From positions 15,822,939-15,886,938 of the forward strand of contig AP025040.1 of the NCBI GenBank assembly GCA_036186865.1: 64,000 nt of DNA. The letters run 5' to 3'. This DNA comes from Eustoma russellianum. Its lineage: Eukaryota > Streptophyta > Magnoliopsida > Gentianales > Gentianaceae. The notes beneath the pieces were generated by a model. The model had not been told where the DNA came from. It saw only the letters and a program-made list of their open reading frames with translations, and made no database searches. The position numbers were made by a program, and so were the translations under genes. Below, piece by piece: positions 23,194 through 33,917 of the stretch; positions within the stretch are counted from its first letter, which is position 1, and every line of letters starts with the position of its first letter.

Positions 23194-24082
23194 TAGAGGT
23201 TCCAATCTCAGACACGACATAAAAATACAATTCGGCCCTGATACGCTTTTCACGGGTATAGATATAGTGTTGACGGGTTTCATTTACAAATCGGATAAGA
23301 CATAAAACCTAGAGGTTTTATTTACAAATCGGATAAGACATGAAACCTACTTCCAAATAGCAGATCGTGTCCAAGTACACCAGCGGTTTATCCATTTTAA
23401 TCCGCTATACCTAATTTTTTAAATATATTTCAACTATAAAATATTAATTATTAGATTTAAAATATAAAATAGAAAATCATAAAACATAATCATTTACCTT
23501 TTGCCTCTCGTCGCCCCTGCCCCTGGCTACCCATAACTCATCATTCTCTCTTCTCTCTGAAGTGTGAACTCTCAGCCTCCATCTCCTGCCCCTCAGTCTC
23601 CGTTTCCCTCCGATATGTCGTCGCCGCCCTGAGCCCGTTGCCCCTCTCCCACTAGCCATCATTCTTTATTATCTCTGAACTGTGAACTCTCGGCCTCTGT
23701 CTCCCGCCTGGCCATCATCCGCCTTCCTGGGCCTCTGTCTCCCTCTGGCCTTCGTCTCCCTCCATCTCCTTTCCCGACTTTAATAGCAGCCACCGCTAGC
23801 CTTACCCTTTGCAGCCTACCCGCCCGACGCCCCTACCCTTGGTAAATACATGAAACTTGAAAAAACATAAAAAATATACGAAATGACCCGAACATGACAT
23901 GAAATATTTGTACGTATCAAGTTTGTGAATAAACCTAATACACGACATAAAACCTGACATGTACAGGTTTCGGTATCTATTTCCTCACATGTGAAGAAAA
24001 TGGATCAGGTATGAGTTCAGTACTTTGATACCCGAACCCCGAAAAACATGAAATACGAAACACGGCCTGTTTGTCGTCTCTA
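23194..24082. mobile_element. Non-autonomous hAT derivative
   Basis: The left end TAGAGGTTCCAATCTCAG and the reverse-complemented right end TAGAGACGACAAAC are decayed forms of the hAT terminus TAGGGGTGGCAA. The interior has the repeated ACACGACAT/GACATGAAACC words also found in 59785-60469. Flanking 8-mers TGCCCAAC (23186-23193) and TATCCAAC (24083-24090) match at 6 of 8, consistent with an old 8-bp hAT duplication. The GC-rich middle (23500-23840, CTCTGTCTCCCTCTGG-like) has no counterpart in the other copy. No transposase is encoded. Confidence 0.7.
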
Positions 24083-24119
24083 TATCCAACTACACTGGGT
24101 GGAAAGACTTGGATAAATT

Positions 24120-24580
24120 ACGTACAATAATATATTATTGGATCGAAATTGTTTTCGATATTTAACTAAAAAAATTTTGTGCCACAATACATACTTTTGC
24201 TGTTTATTCCAAAATGTATTTTTCTAGGTAGAGTCAATAGAATAAACAAAAAAAAATACTTTTTCCTAGAATCTATTTCCGGCAATCTAACAGTGTGTTA
24301 TCCATATAGAGACTATATTTGAATCTATCACAACACAACGTAAGTATAATGCAATAAATGTAGATGAAGAGATCAAATTAATTATATTACGAAGATTTGA
24401 TTGTTTCTGATATATATACACACACTGGAAACCTTACATAAGTGTATAGTAAATCTAAGTTTGAATTTGGTTTAAAATCGAAAATTAGATTTCCTGCACA
24501 TCATGCACCATATCACGGTGTAATGAAACCGGAATCATAGTGTGTATAACGGTGTACTATAGACCAAGATTCCGGTATTT
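24120..24580. repeat. Dispersed repeat related to 3216-3660
   Basis: Ordered blocks shared with 3216-3660 include CCGGCAATCTAACA, GTAAATCTAAGTTTGAATTT and GTGTATAACGGTGTACTAT. No ends or coding frames are visible. Confidence 0.4.
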
Positions 24581-25199
24581 TGTCGTACGTAAATGTTTTA
24601 CAAAAATTATAAAACGTCCTTTGTAACATAAAAGTATCATTATCTTTGTTGGAATCAGTAAGATACGTAACAAATTTTGATTATAAAATGTACCGATCAG
24701 CATATCTCTCGAAAAATTTCAAAAGTATTTATTCTGTATATTAAAGTTCAACTATTCTTTTCTAAATTTTTTTTCGTATAGAAATAATTACACATGTTAC
24801 AGTGACGCAAGAATCACTACAAGTTGTGCTAAGTTGATATGTTGCGTTGGCTATTTGAGTGAAGAACTCCCAGTCTTTAGAATACTTGACACTGATAACC
24901 AAACAATTAAGAAAAATTTTACGGTACTATATCGATTCACTTGTGTCTCGAATAACTTTTGTCATACGTATTGACATTTGTATGTAAATATTTACTCAAA
25001 AGGGATCACAGTCTACACTGGTTATATATGAATAAACGAACTTTTATTACCATATAAGCACGTCAATTATCATTTTTCTTTGAGGGCGAGTCGTAACTAC
25101 TTTGACATAATATTTCCAAATGCATAAAACACTAATACATTTTTTTGAAAGCACAATTACTAGCGCCTCTGTTTTATCTGTTCCTTTTTTTAAGGGGAG
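24581..25199. other. AT-rich DNA without recognised gene
   Basis: Only short frames occur. The right part may be decayed sequence of the minus-strand copia whose gag begins at about 25200. Confidence 0.45.
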
Positions 25200-26001
25200 A
25201 AAAAGCAGAAAAGTCGAGCACAAAAATGGGCCTGAGTGATACGTACGCTTGGGCTTTGGTTCCACATCTATAGTATGGGTTTTCAGCATTTTTCTTATTT
25301 ACGTCATCTTTCTATTTGTGGCTAGAAGATTTGACATTTTTCCATTGGTGGTGAGAAGATTTGGCCCTTTTGATATGGGGATGATGATATTCACCATGTC
25401 CTTTACCTCGATCATGACCATCTCGTCCAGAATTATAAGATTTGGCTACATTCACTCATTAAATAGAGTAAAACTAGTAGGTCGGGTTTCATGATTTTTT
25501 ATCAGTAGTTTATTATTTTGTTTAACAAGAACATAATAAATTAAACCAGAATATCCCATAAAGCCCCTTTCTCGATATTGCTAGCATATTCGAGACATGA
25601 AAAGTAAAGAATATTTTTTCTGACATGTCTTCATTAGTATGACTTCTTAACATGATTTGAATTGAGAAGTGATTCCAAACATTGCAGAGCTATATTCACT
25701 GACATATTTAAAATTTTCAACCTCATGCACAACCAATCATCATAAGCTTGTGAAAGAATGATCATATTGAAATGATCATATCTCTCATTCAAACATTTTT
25801 ATAGCATATACGGATCATGCACTGTCAAATATTCACACTTCATTTCTTCGTCTATATGACGACGTAGGAATATTAAGGCTTTATCCTGATCTTAGCTAGG
25901 TGCGTCATTAGCTTCTTTAATGGTGTCTTCAAGATCCATAGAATAAAGATGCATTTTTGCATCCAACACCCATGACAGGTAGTTCTTGCCAAGAACATGA
26001 A
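25200..26001 (-). pseudogene. gag: Element D: old copia gag, interrupted by a solo LTR
   Basis: Read leftwards, shifting frames give a copia gag. LHVLGKNYLSWVLDAKMHL lies at the right edge, followed by DTIKEANDAPSQDQDKAL, a DPYML segment and LLIKNHETRPTSF. A basic Gly/His-rich stretch (NSGRDGHDRGKGHG) lies near 25390-25450. A decayed zinc knuckle (YRCGTKA) lies near 25245-25285. The first residues (TNHTKLEST) lie on the far side of the solo LTR, at 27430-27458, so the LTR inserted near the gag start. Several stops and shifts are present. This family differs from elements A and B and from the 1-3092 copia. Confidence 0.75.
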
Positions 26002-26006
26002 GAGAC

Positions 26007-27424
26007 TGTAAGGTTCGTAATAATCACTTCTAGAGAGGGGAGTGAATAGAGTGTTGAACGATTTTGTGAAATATTTCTTGTTTTTGGCTCACTCCAACTC
26101 AAATGCTCTTCAAATCAAAAAAAGAAAGATGACGAGTGATAATGAATGAATACATATGATATAGAGTGATTCGAATCTTAAATGATTTTACTCCACTACC
26201 ACTTTGTTTTCAAAGTGGATTTTCAACAACTACTCTTCCTATTACTCTTAATAAGAATAACAACATCAATACTTAGACTAACAACTTAGTGTAAGCAACA
26301 ACAACAACAACAACTTCTTGCACAAAACAACTTTGTACAACAAAAACAACATCAGCTATAAGCAAGAACAAGTTCTTGCTTCATCACAACCTCAACAAAG
26401 TCCTATCAAGGAACTTTCACACAATGGGTTTTGGGAAGTAGTGGGAGTTTCCACTTTCTTGCTAGTATCAACACTAGCAAGATATCAAATATGTATGGTT
26501 CTTCTTATGTTAGACTTACACTCTCACAATTTACAACAATCCAGAACAAGCAATAAGAGATTAAAAAGCTTGAAGCACTTTTGCATAATGAGAGCGTTTT
26601 ACAACAACAAAATGAAGCTTGAAGAGGAAAAAAGTGTGTATTACCCTCATCTGAGCTTCTTCAATTTATAAAGGGTGTAAGCCACGTTTTTGCAGCCTAT
26701 CTCAAGTCTTCAACTCAATCATAGGTCTTGACAATGTCCAAATAGTCTTTAGCCACCCTGTAGCTTTATTTTGATCCTCCAAAGCCACCCTAGAAAATCT
26801 TAGACACGGATACAATAGTCAAGAAAGCATGATTAATGTCAAGGGAAAGTCCATAAGAAATTTGATCAAGATTGGAGAGAGAAAACACTTTAGATCTCCC
26901 TTGGATTTTTTTCCAACGGTCATAAAAATTTGGATCATGTATGATATCGATCGATCGATGTCTCTATATTGAGAGATCGATGTCTTCCAATAAGGTTCCA
27001 GTTTTGCACCTTTCATACATCGATCGATGTATGTATCTTCTTTGAGAGACTAATGTATATATCGATTAATCGATGTCTCATTATTGAGAGATCGATGTCT
27101 CACAATAAGGTTTCAACTTTGAACCTTCATTACATCGATCGATTGATGTCTCTAACCTTATAGACTAATGTCACATCGATTGATCAATATGTCCCAAACT
27201 TAGAGATCGATGTCTCACAGTAAGGTTTCAACCTTGGACAATCCCAACATAGATCGATTGATTTCTCTTCCTAAGAGACTGATGTATACATCGATCGATC
27301 CATGTGAGAGATCTATGTCTCACAGTGTGTTTTTCTCATTTTGTTTTAATTCCAAAGAGTGAAATACCTTTTTAACTCTTTTAAAACATCTTTTAACTTT
27401 ATCAAAGCAATTCATTTTCCATCA
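26007..27424 (-). mobile_element. Solo LTR, same family as 1739-3092
   Basis: It runs from TGTAAGGTTCGTAAT to CATTTTCCATCA and aligns with the LTR at 1739-3092, including the ATCGATCGAT-rich array (26940-27320). It is flanked by perfect 5-bp repeats GAGAC (26002-26006 and 27425-27429). Removing it restores a continuous gag N-terminal region of element D. A single LTR with a target duplication and no internal region is the product of LTR-LTR recombination. Confidence 0.88.
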
Positions 27425-27915
27425 GAGACGTGGATTCTAGTTTAGTATGATTAGTTATAATTAAAATGAAAAAGAATATAAAGTTACCTTGAAACTGAGC
27501 TGTCTTTGAAGAGCTAGCAATTGACAGAGTCTCATGCTGATAATGTGTTATAAAAATAACCATAATGTTAGTTTAAAAACAAAGATTACTCAAAGATTAG
27601 AGAAAATTTTATTGAAGCATAGAAGGCTTCTTAAATTGGTACAATAAATGAACTCAAATTTTTTTTCTGCTTATGAAGGTAAGCATGCTGCTGAAGCATG
27701 TCAGTGAAGCGGGTTGCTGACGTTGGCAGCTGGGTTTAATCATCTAATCAAACCACTTACGATGCATGCTTCTAAAGCAAGCTGTTGTGTCAGCTAATCT
27801 TATCCTTATCTTGTTGAAGCTGTTGAGTCAATTGATTTTATCTTTTTAATTAAGTTGCATAGTTAACTAATCTTATTCTAAGTCAACTGATCTTATCATC
27901 TTTCAATATTATTCG
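27425..27915 (-). other. Element D gag start, leader and probable 5' LTR
   Basis: On the minus strand, 27458-27430 encodes TNHTKLEST, the gag start with its ATG now ATA. Further upstream AACACATTATCAGCATGAG (27531-27549) resembles the ATCAGCACGAG leader of a plant copia family. From about 27551 rightwards is AT-rich DNA that is probably the LTR. Its far end was not defined because the Pack-MULE at 27916 follows. Confidence 0.5.
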
Positions 27916-28030
27916 TAGTTAATTGCACCTGGTATCCATACTTTGCCACTAAGTTTTAAGTAGCATCCATTCTTTCATGAAACTCACTTACCAGCCATAC
28001 TTATAGGTGAAATTAACACCTGGCATCCGG
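27916..28030 (+). repeat. Left terminal inverted repeat of the Pack-MULE
   Basis: It pairs with 29063-29177. Shared blocks include GTATCCATACTT, CATTCTTTCATGAAACTCAC and GGCATCCGG. Confidence 0.92.
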
Positions 28031-28039
28031 ATGACCTAA

Positions 28040-28620
28040 TGGTCTACCGTTGACTGCTGAAATCGACCTTTGACCGGACTTAACCCTATTTTTAACCCCA
28101 CTTTAACCACGGTTTAGGATCAATAAAATAAGGGATAATTACTTTTTGCCTCCCTCATGTTTGGCATAATCGCCAATACCTTTCTTAATATTTAAAAATA
28201 CACCTTTACCTCCCATGATGTTTGAAATACACCTTTAACCCCCTTGAGTTAATTAAAAAATGTTATTCAAATATACATATAATATGAATTGTCTATTTTA
28301 CCCCTGTCTTCTTCTTCTTCATCTCCCTTGCCCCGCCTCCACCAGCTGCTGGCCGAACTTACCCCTCTGCCTCTGCCCCTGCTACAAAAAATACCCCCCT
28401 CTGCCTCTGCCCCTTTCTGCATCATCCTCCCCACTCCGGCCTAATCCTCTCTTTTTCTTGTTGGAAAAAAAGCCTATCATGGTTGGTTTGAGGAAAGAAT
28501 TTGTCTATACAAACATTTCTTCAGTTTCCATGTCAAAGAACATGGCCTAAAGTACTTGGGAAAACGTGAAGTTGCCAAGCCGTTCCGTGTCCAATCTTGA
28601 GAGATATTTCAATCTCTGAA
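28040..28620. other. Internal DNA of the Pack-MULE, left half
   Basis: It has no clear gene. Near 28128 the words GGGATAATTACTTTTTGCC and CACCTTTACCTCCC resemble another MULE terminus, so an older end may be nested here. A pyrimidine-rich stretch (28300-28450, CCCCTCTGCCTCTGCCCC) follows. Bases 28480-28620 could include a decayed 3' part of the germin-like gene, but I cannot align it confidently. Confidence 0.45.
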
Positions 28621-28932
28621 CTAATTTCTCCACGAACTCTTTGCAACATAAATGCTCACAAGCCCAGCATCCTGGCTATTCATCACAGCAAAGATAGTGG
28701 CTATCTCAAACCCTGAATTCAAGTAATAATGCAGTAGACCTCTAGGGACAATAAAGACATCACCTTTGTTGAGAAGTTTCTGAAAAATATTGTTTTTGGT
28801 ATCAACAAATCCAGCAATTATAGCACCTGTGCTAACATAGAGGATCTCGGAAGCCCTGGGGTGCGCATGGCATAACCAGGCCATCTATATCCAAGTCAGT
28901 CCTTGCAACAGATATGCCATGGTTGGAGGGAA
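28621..28932 (-). pseudogene. Germin-like protein (cupin) gene fragment
   Basis: Germin-like proteins are secreted plant cupins that bind manganese. The fragment covers most of the cupin barrel: HGISVARTDLDIDG, then CHAHPRASEILYVSTG, AGFVDTKNN, GDVFIVPRGLLHYYLNSG and NSQDAGLVSI. Visible metal ligands are the two His of HAH, the Glu after PRAS, and the His of GLLH. A one-base frameshift near 28868 separates DGLVM from the HAHPRA part. The signal peptide, N-terminal third and C-terminus are missing. Family members have about 200-230 residues, against about 100 here. It lies wholly inside MULE terminal repeats, so capture by the transposon is inferred. Confidence 0.85.
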
Positions 28933-29062
28933 GAATTGGTTGGAATTAATGGAGACAAAGTGAAATTAACTATGATTGGGAAAATTTAGGCGGCAAATGG
29001 GGGAAGTGAAAAATAAATGGAATTTTGATAAAAACCGCCTACAACAGGTCAATTCCCGGTTG

Positions 29063-29177
29063 CCGGATGCCAAGTGTTAATTTTACCGATAAGTATGGCT
29101 GGTAAGTGAGTTTCATGAAAGAATGAATGCTACTTAAAAATTTGTGGAAAAGTATGGATACGATGTGCAATTAACTC
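29063..29177 (-). repeat. Right terminal inverted repeat of the Pack-MULE
   Basis: It is the reverse complement of 27916-28030 with about a dozen differences and ends GTGCAATTAACTC just before the TATTATTCG duplication. Confidence 0.92.
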
Positions 29178-29389
29178 TATTATTCGAAACTGATTTGTTT
29201 TTATTTTAATAGACATTGATTAAATAAACATTCATAAGAGCCGGTTCTTTCTTTTGGAAAATCTAAAAGAATAAGATTATTCTTTGTTAATATCTTCCTT
29301 GGTAAACGCTATCTTTATTGGTAATTTAATTATTGGATACAAAATTCAATTAATTTTTATCGAGACTTAGGTTATCATAATATAGTATT

Positions 29390-30274
29390 TGATGATGCCG
29401 GGTTTATCACCAAGTAATAATTAATATGTTGGGGTCACGCCGTCACTTCTCCGTCAGTTGTCTTTAGTAGGCTGCTGGCCAACCTGCACAAAGGAACGAG
29501 GTCAGAGGACCCGGGATCTATGGCCCCGGGTAATACCCTCCGACGGTCAAGTCAGTTAAGGCCATTTTTGGAGAGGTTTATATATGGATGAAAGTTTTTG
29601 AGCCGAAGGTTTTCTGATAAACCTGAAAGTTTTCACCGTGAGGAAGATGAATCACTGTTATAATTTGTCAGTAGTTACTTGCCTTTCTCTCTCCTGTTTT
29701 CTGTCTTTTATATGGCTGCTTGGGCCAATGCATGGGCAGGGCTCTGAAATCGTGACAGGCAAGGAGGTCGTAAGGATGACTCTTACTCTTCGATACTCGC
29801 CACGTGGCTCGGTACTGTGCTGAGTAAGTTAGTTTGGGACACCTGGCTAGGAGTTTCACCTGGTAAAGTTACCCCGGGTAAACTCCTAGAGTCGAGGCCA
29901 ATCCTTCCAGAAGTACTCAGAAGTGCCCGAGATGACTTAGGATGTGGAGTCAGCTTGCTGAGACGATAGTGGCCGACTTCAGAGAGCATGGATAGGCCTA
30001 TTATGATGTCTGCCGCTGACGTCACAAGTGTGACCTGAGATCATCGGTTGAAACGGAGTTGAGGCCAAAACACGGCCTTTTGGCCGAGATGGGGCTGAGG
30101 GCTGAGATAGGGCCTTTAGGCCGAGACGGCACTGTGGCCGTTTGGCCGAGGTGAATTGCTTGTCGGTATATAACCTTGCCAAGCTCTGGGCCGACCTGCG
30201 GGACTTAACGTTTTTACGTCCATACCTTACCGTTGACTGTTGTTGACTAACGGGTGGTATTTTTTGGTTCATCA
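29390..30274 (-). repeat. 3' LTR of element C
   Basis: It is 885 bases and close to 45908-46775. The first 119 bases compared by eye show nine differences, all transitions. It keeps a GCTAGGAGTTTCACCTG stretch that the other LTR lacks. It contains GGCCGAGATGGGGC-type words repeated near 30060-30130. Confidence 0.93.
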
Positions 30275-30354
30275 CTTGCCTCCAGATTAGTATGGCCGAG
30301 CTGACCTGAGAGGACAGACTAATCGATTCAGAATCCTTAACGAGTCACCTGCTT

Positions 30355-30645
30355 ATTGACGACGTGTCAATCTCTGATTAGATCGCCCAGCACATTTATT
30401 GGCTGCACAGAGTTCGAAGCGTTGATGGCATTTTTGGCCGAGCTGATTAGACCAAACTGACCAGATTCATAAATACATCGTCTTTTCTAGCACGTGTCCA
30501 TCTCGGATTGGTTTGTTCTGCGTATTTACTATTTGCGCAGAGTACGAAGCATCAGTTATGCAGCTTTTGAAATCTGGCCGTTTCAGAATCGAGGACAATT
30601 AAATCAACACGACCCTTGAGTTGCCGAGATGAAACCTTATAAATA
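30355..30645 (+). promoter_or_regulatory. Probable promoter of the plus-strand gene in element C
   Basis: A TATA box, TATAAATA (30638-30645), lies 178 bases before the ATG at 30823. Upstream is an imperfect two-copy repeat (about 30358-30430 and 30483-30560). Each copy has an ACGTGTC core, a CTGATTAG/CGGATTGG word and a GCACAGAGTTCGAAGC/GCGCAGAGTACGAAGC block. ACGTGTC cores are known binding sites of plant bZIP factors; that use here is inference. Confidence 0.6.
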
Positions 30646-30822
30646 GGCTTCTCCCAGATCATTTGCACCTTTTATTCGCCTCTCTTGTTTACTCCGGCGT
30701 CTTGCTTGTGTCTCCAACAATCCTCTGAAACTCCGGTGACTCTGAGCTTGCTCAACCTTCTTCCGGCCTTCTTCTTCCTTTCCTTAAGAGCTTCTGTAAG
30801 TCTTCTTCTTCAATCTTTCATT

Positions 30823-33189
30823 ATGTCTTCTCCTTCTCGTGATTCGCAAAACCTTACGGAGGGTGGTTCTTATGCCGCCGGCGGTGGAGAAACCATCAGC
30901 TCTCCATCTCTGTCAGGCATATCAGCCTCTGCTGATGATCTTCCCATCGGAAGTCTGCTTCAGACCACCGGTGACTCTGCTCAGTCCAGCAGAGCCCTCA
31001 CCGTAATTAGTTTCTCGCCGGAGCAAGCAGGGATTGCTCCTGCTCCGGCATCTGTAAATCCTCTGGTCCCTCCGAGGGACCCATCTCAATTTTTTGGAGT
31101 CGTCGAAAGAGGTCGGCCATCTCCTCTTGTTCAAGAGACTTCTATTACCATGTCCGAGGCCGAGCTAGATAGAATTTGTAAATTCTACAAAATTGATAAA
31201 GATCGGTTCGGTCCACTCCTTCCTTTGTCTGGTCAGACTGCTTATGATCCCCCTAGGGATTATGAAGCAGTCTATGAAGATTACTTCAAATCTGGCTTCA
31301 ATCTTCCTGTTCCTGAGCTACTTGTCCGTATCATGCGGGCTTATGGTCTCAGGCTTCCTCAAATCCAGCCTAATGGCCTCAAGCTCATTCTCTGCTATCT
31401 CCTTTTTCTCAGAATAGTTGAGTTCCCTTTTAATGCCACTATTTTTCGAGCTCTTTTTGCATTTCGGACCTCGTAAAGCTTGTATTATTTCAGCAAGCGA
31501 GCGTCTAGTATAGACTTTCCTTTTGCCATTAATATTTCCACTTCCAACAAGAGATGGAAAGGGAAATTCTTTTATATCAAGAAGTCTGAGCTGCCGAGCA
31601 GGAACATCTGAAAGTCTGGCAGAGTTGATAATATGAGGCCGAGCAAAGACTACTGCGATGAAGCAGACAGAATTCGGACATTCCCCGTGATCATTGACTG
31701 GCAGAAGGTTGATTCTGAGATTTGGATAGCAGCCGACCTGGCCCACTCGGTTGTTGGTGACTACTATCTGCCTCTCTCTCCAGACCAGTTACTCATTGTC
31801 CGAGGTTGATACTGTTGCCTTTCTTTTCAATAATTTTCCCTTCTTTCAGTGTCTAACTGTCTAATTCTTAATGCAGGTGCAATGGATGGACCTTCTTCTC
31901 GCTCCGACTTAATGGCTGAGGCAGCAGCCAGGAAAAGGGCCCGGAGGGAAAGGAGAATGGTTGCTCTTGGTTCTGGGGGAGCTTTTTCTTTAACTCTGCC
32001 CCCAGCTTCAACCGTTGCTCCTGCTGAGCCTGAGCTAGCAGAGCCTGAATCAAGTAACTTTTTCCCTCAGCTGCAAAAATTTTCTAAGTATTGAAACTTA
32101 TTCTGGTTTTGACTTGTTTACTTTCTTTGCAGCTCTGCCCATTGAGATCATGGACGACGAGCCTGAGGCCGAGATCCAGCCTCAGGCTTCTGCTGACCCA
32201 GAAATTCCAGCAGAGGCTGATGAAGGCTCCAGCCTTCACCCCAGGAAGAGGCAAAAAGGTGAAGGTTCCAGCAGCCGAAATCTGGGGCCATCTCAGCCCT
32301 CGGAGATGATCGTTGCTGTGCCGGCTGAGGAAAACCTGCCTCAGCCGGGAGAAGTTCAAGACCCAATCCTCATTGGGTTCTCAGAAGGGGATTCAGCTAT
32401 GGATCCCAACATAGCCCGAAGACTAAAAAAGGTGGCAGTCTTGCCCTTGGACCACCAAAAATTTAGGGCGACTGTCTGGGACGAGCTGACAAATGCCTTC
32501 CAGTCAAACATCGCTTTGGTAAGCAGAACTTCCTTTGAGTGCCTTGTTTGCTTTTTATCACTTAACTTTTTTCTAACTTTGCTTCCTTTACAGGTCCGAG
32601 CCCAGGAGTTAGAGATTCTGACTCGCAATGGAGAATTTCGTGGGGAGCTCGAGAATGAGAACAAACAACTTGAAGAAGCTGAGCTAAAGAGAGCTGAGTT
32701 GACCCATGACCTGCGGGCTGAGATCTCCCAATTCTGGCAAAGGGTTGAAGAAGCTGAAGTGAGGCCGGCCACCTCCAACTCCAAAGTGGATGAGTTAGAA
32801 AACAAGATGGCATATCTGGAGCTGATCTCCACTCAATCACTAAACGAAAATGAGTTTCGACGAAGCAATTGGCTGAGCTGACGCAGAAGGGTAAAGCTGA
32901 TGAAGAACATATTGGCTTACTGCGCCATCAACTGACTGAAGCTGAGATCAAGACCCTTGTGGACTTCAAAAATTCCAAGTTTTTTGAAGAGAATATGATC
33001 CTTCTTCAGAGCTCAGCCATGGAGGTCGGCCGCAAAGAAGCCATTGATGTCTGCTCAACCGTTTATCCAGAGTTGAACAAAGAGGATCCTCGCCTTGCTG
33101 AGTTGTACAACCCCATTGCTTCCCAAGACTTCAAAGAACAATTTCAAAAGTTTGTGGATGGAGCTGACTTGAGGGAAGAAGACGACTAG
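30823..33189 (+). pseudogene. Four-exon antisense gene of the Tat element (Transposase_28-like)
   Basis: This gene opposes gag-pol and lies between integrase and 3' LTR. The start is ATG 30823 (MSSPSRDSQNLTEGG), after a TATA box. Residues near 31150-31440 (SEAELDRICKFYKI, PELLVRIMRAYGLRL, PNGLKLILCYLLFL) match the putative gypsy-type transposon domain of plant retroelement proteins. Three GT-AG introns keep the frame: 31805-31876, 32054-32132 and 32519-32593. Exon 3 is acidic and proline-rich with a basic RKRQK. Exon 4 is coiled-coil-like (ELENENKQLEEAELKRAE). Stops at 31474-31476 and near 31607, and a one-base shift near 32860, break it; the last frame ends at 33189. Its role is unknown. Confidence 0.8.
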
Positions 33190-33500
33190 GCTTAGGATTC
33201 TTTTTGTTTATCTTTATCTAAGCAGACATCAATTTGTATCTTGAACTTAATTTCTCTATCAATGAAGAACTTGTCTCTTGTGGCTCAGTTTTTCTTCTAT
33301 CTTCAGCATTTTCATCAAGTTTATTCTTCAAATTTATTGTTGCTGAGTTTCCATGTCAGTCTTATCAAACTTGACCAACTTAACTTGTGTTGTTTCATCT
33401 CGGCCTCTTTATGTTAAGAGGATTTTTCAAGCTTGTTTATACAAGTCTTCCCTCCGGTGAATGTTTACCTCATGCCTGCTGAGGTTTTTCAAATCATCCT
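33190..33500. other. 3' flank of the antisense gene
   Basis: AT-rich sequence follows the stop, with possible polyadenylation context (TTGTATCTTGAAC, TCAATGAAGAAC). No frame of interest. Confidence 0.45.
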
Positions 33501-33504
33501 TTAA

Positions 33505-33815
33505 TTGATTTTTGCCTTGGACCTGCCGAGGTCTTTTTTTATCCTTCTAACAGGCGTCTGCCTCGGACCTGCCGAGGTCTTGATCTACCCTTTAGCGGGC
33601 ATTTTCCTCGAACCTGCCGAGGTATTGATTTATCCTATAGCGGGCTTTTGCCTCGGACCTGTCGAGGTCTTGATGTACCCTTTAGCGGGCATTTGCCTCG
33701 GACCTACCAATGTCTTGATGTACCCTTTAGCGAGCGTTTGCCTCGGACCTGCCGAGGTCTTGATGTACCTTTTAGCGGGCGTTTGCCTCGGACCTGCCGA
33801 GGTCTTGTACATGCT
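33505..33815. repeat. About 45-base tandem repeat with hairpin core
   Basis: Six to seven units read roughly CCTCGGACCTGCCGAGG then TCTTGATGTACCCTTTAGC. Each core has a CCTCGG..CCGAGG inverted repeat. The open frame across it is merely the repeat translated. Tandem arrays in the 3' untranslated part of Tat-lineage elements are known and can seed satellites. Confidence 0.88.
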
Positions 33816-33917
33816 TTCCATAGTGCTCAAAATTTGCTTGGACATCTAATATAATACTTGATTCTTGATAGATGCTCCAAAGAAAATGTGTTGATATACA
33901 AGGTATCTACAACTACA

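Larger units (their letters stand above)
27916..29177. mobile_element. Pack-MULE carrying a germin-like fragment
   Basis: Terminal inverted repeats of 115 bases, 27916-28030 and 29063-29177, differ at only about a dozen positions. The ends are TAGTTAATTGCAC and, reverse-complemented, GAGTTAATTGCAC. Perfect 9-bp repeats TATTATTCG flank the element (27907-27915 and 29178-29186), the Mutator-like signature. It encodes no transposase. Instead it encloses a fragment of a germin-like protein gene on the minus strand (28621-28932) and other non-element DNA. It is 1262 bases long and must have depended on a MULE transposase elsewhere. It is one of the clearest structures in the window. Confidence 0.9.

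Noticed and set aside
29638..30275. Small frames inside the gypsy LTR, repeated at 46156-46773
   Set aside because: They recur only because the LTR is duplicated, overlap on both strands and match no protein family.
33505..33849. 114-codon frame with 15-residue repeats
   Set aside because: It is the 45-base tandem repeat read through; the repeat length is a multiple of three and keeps frames open on both strands.
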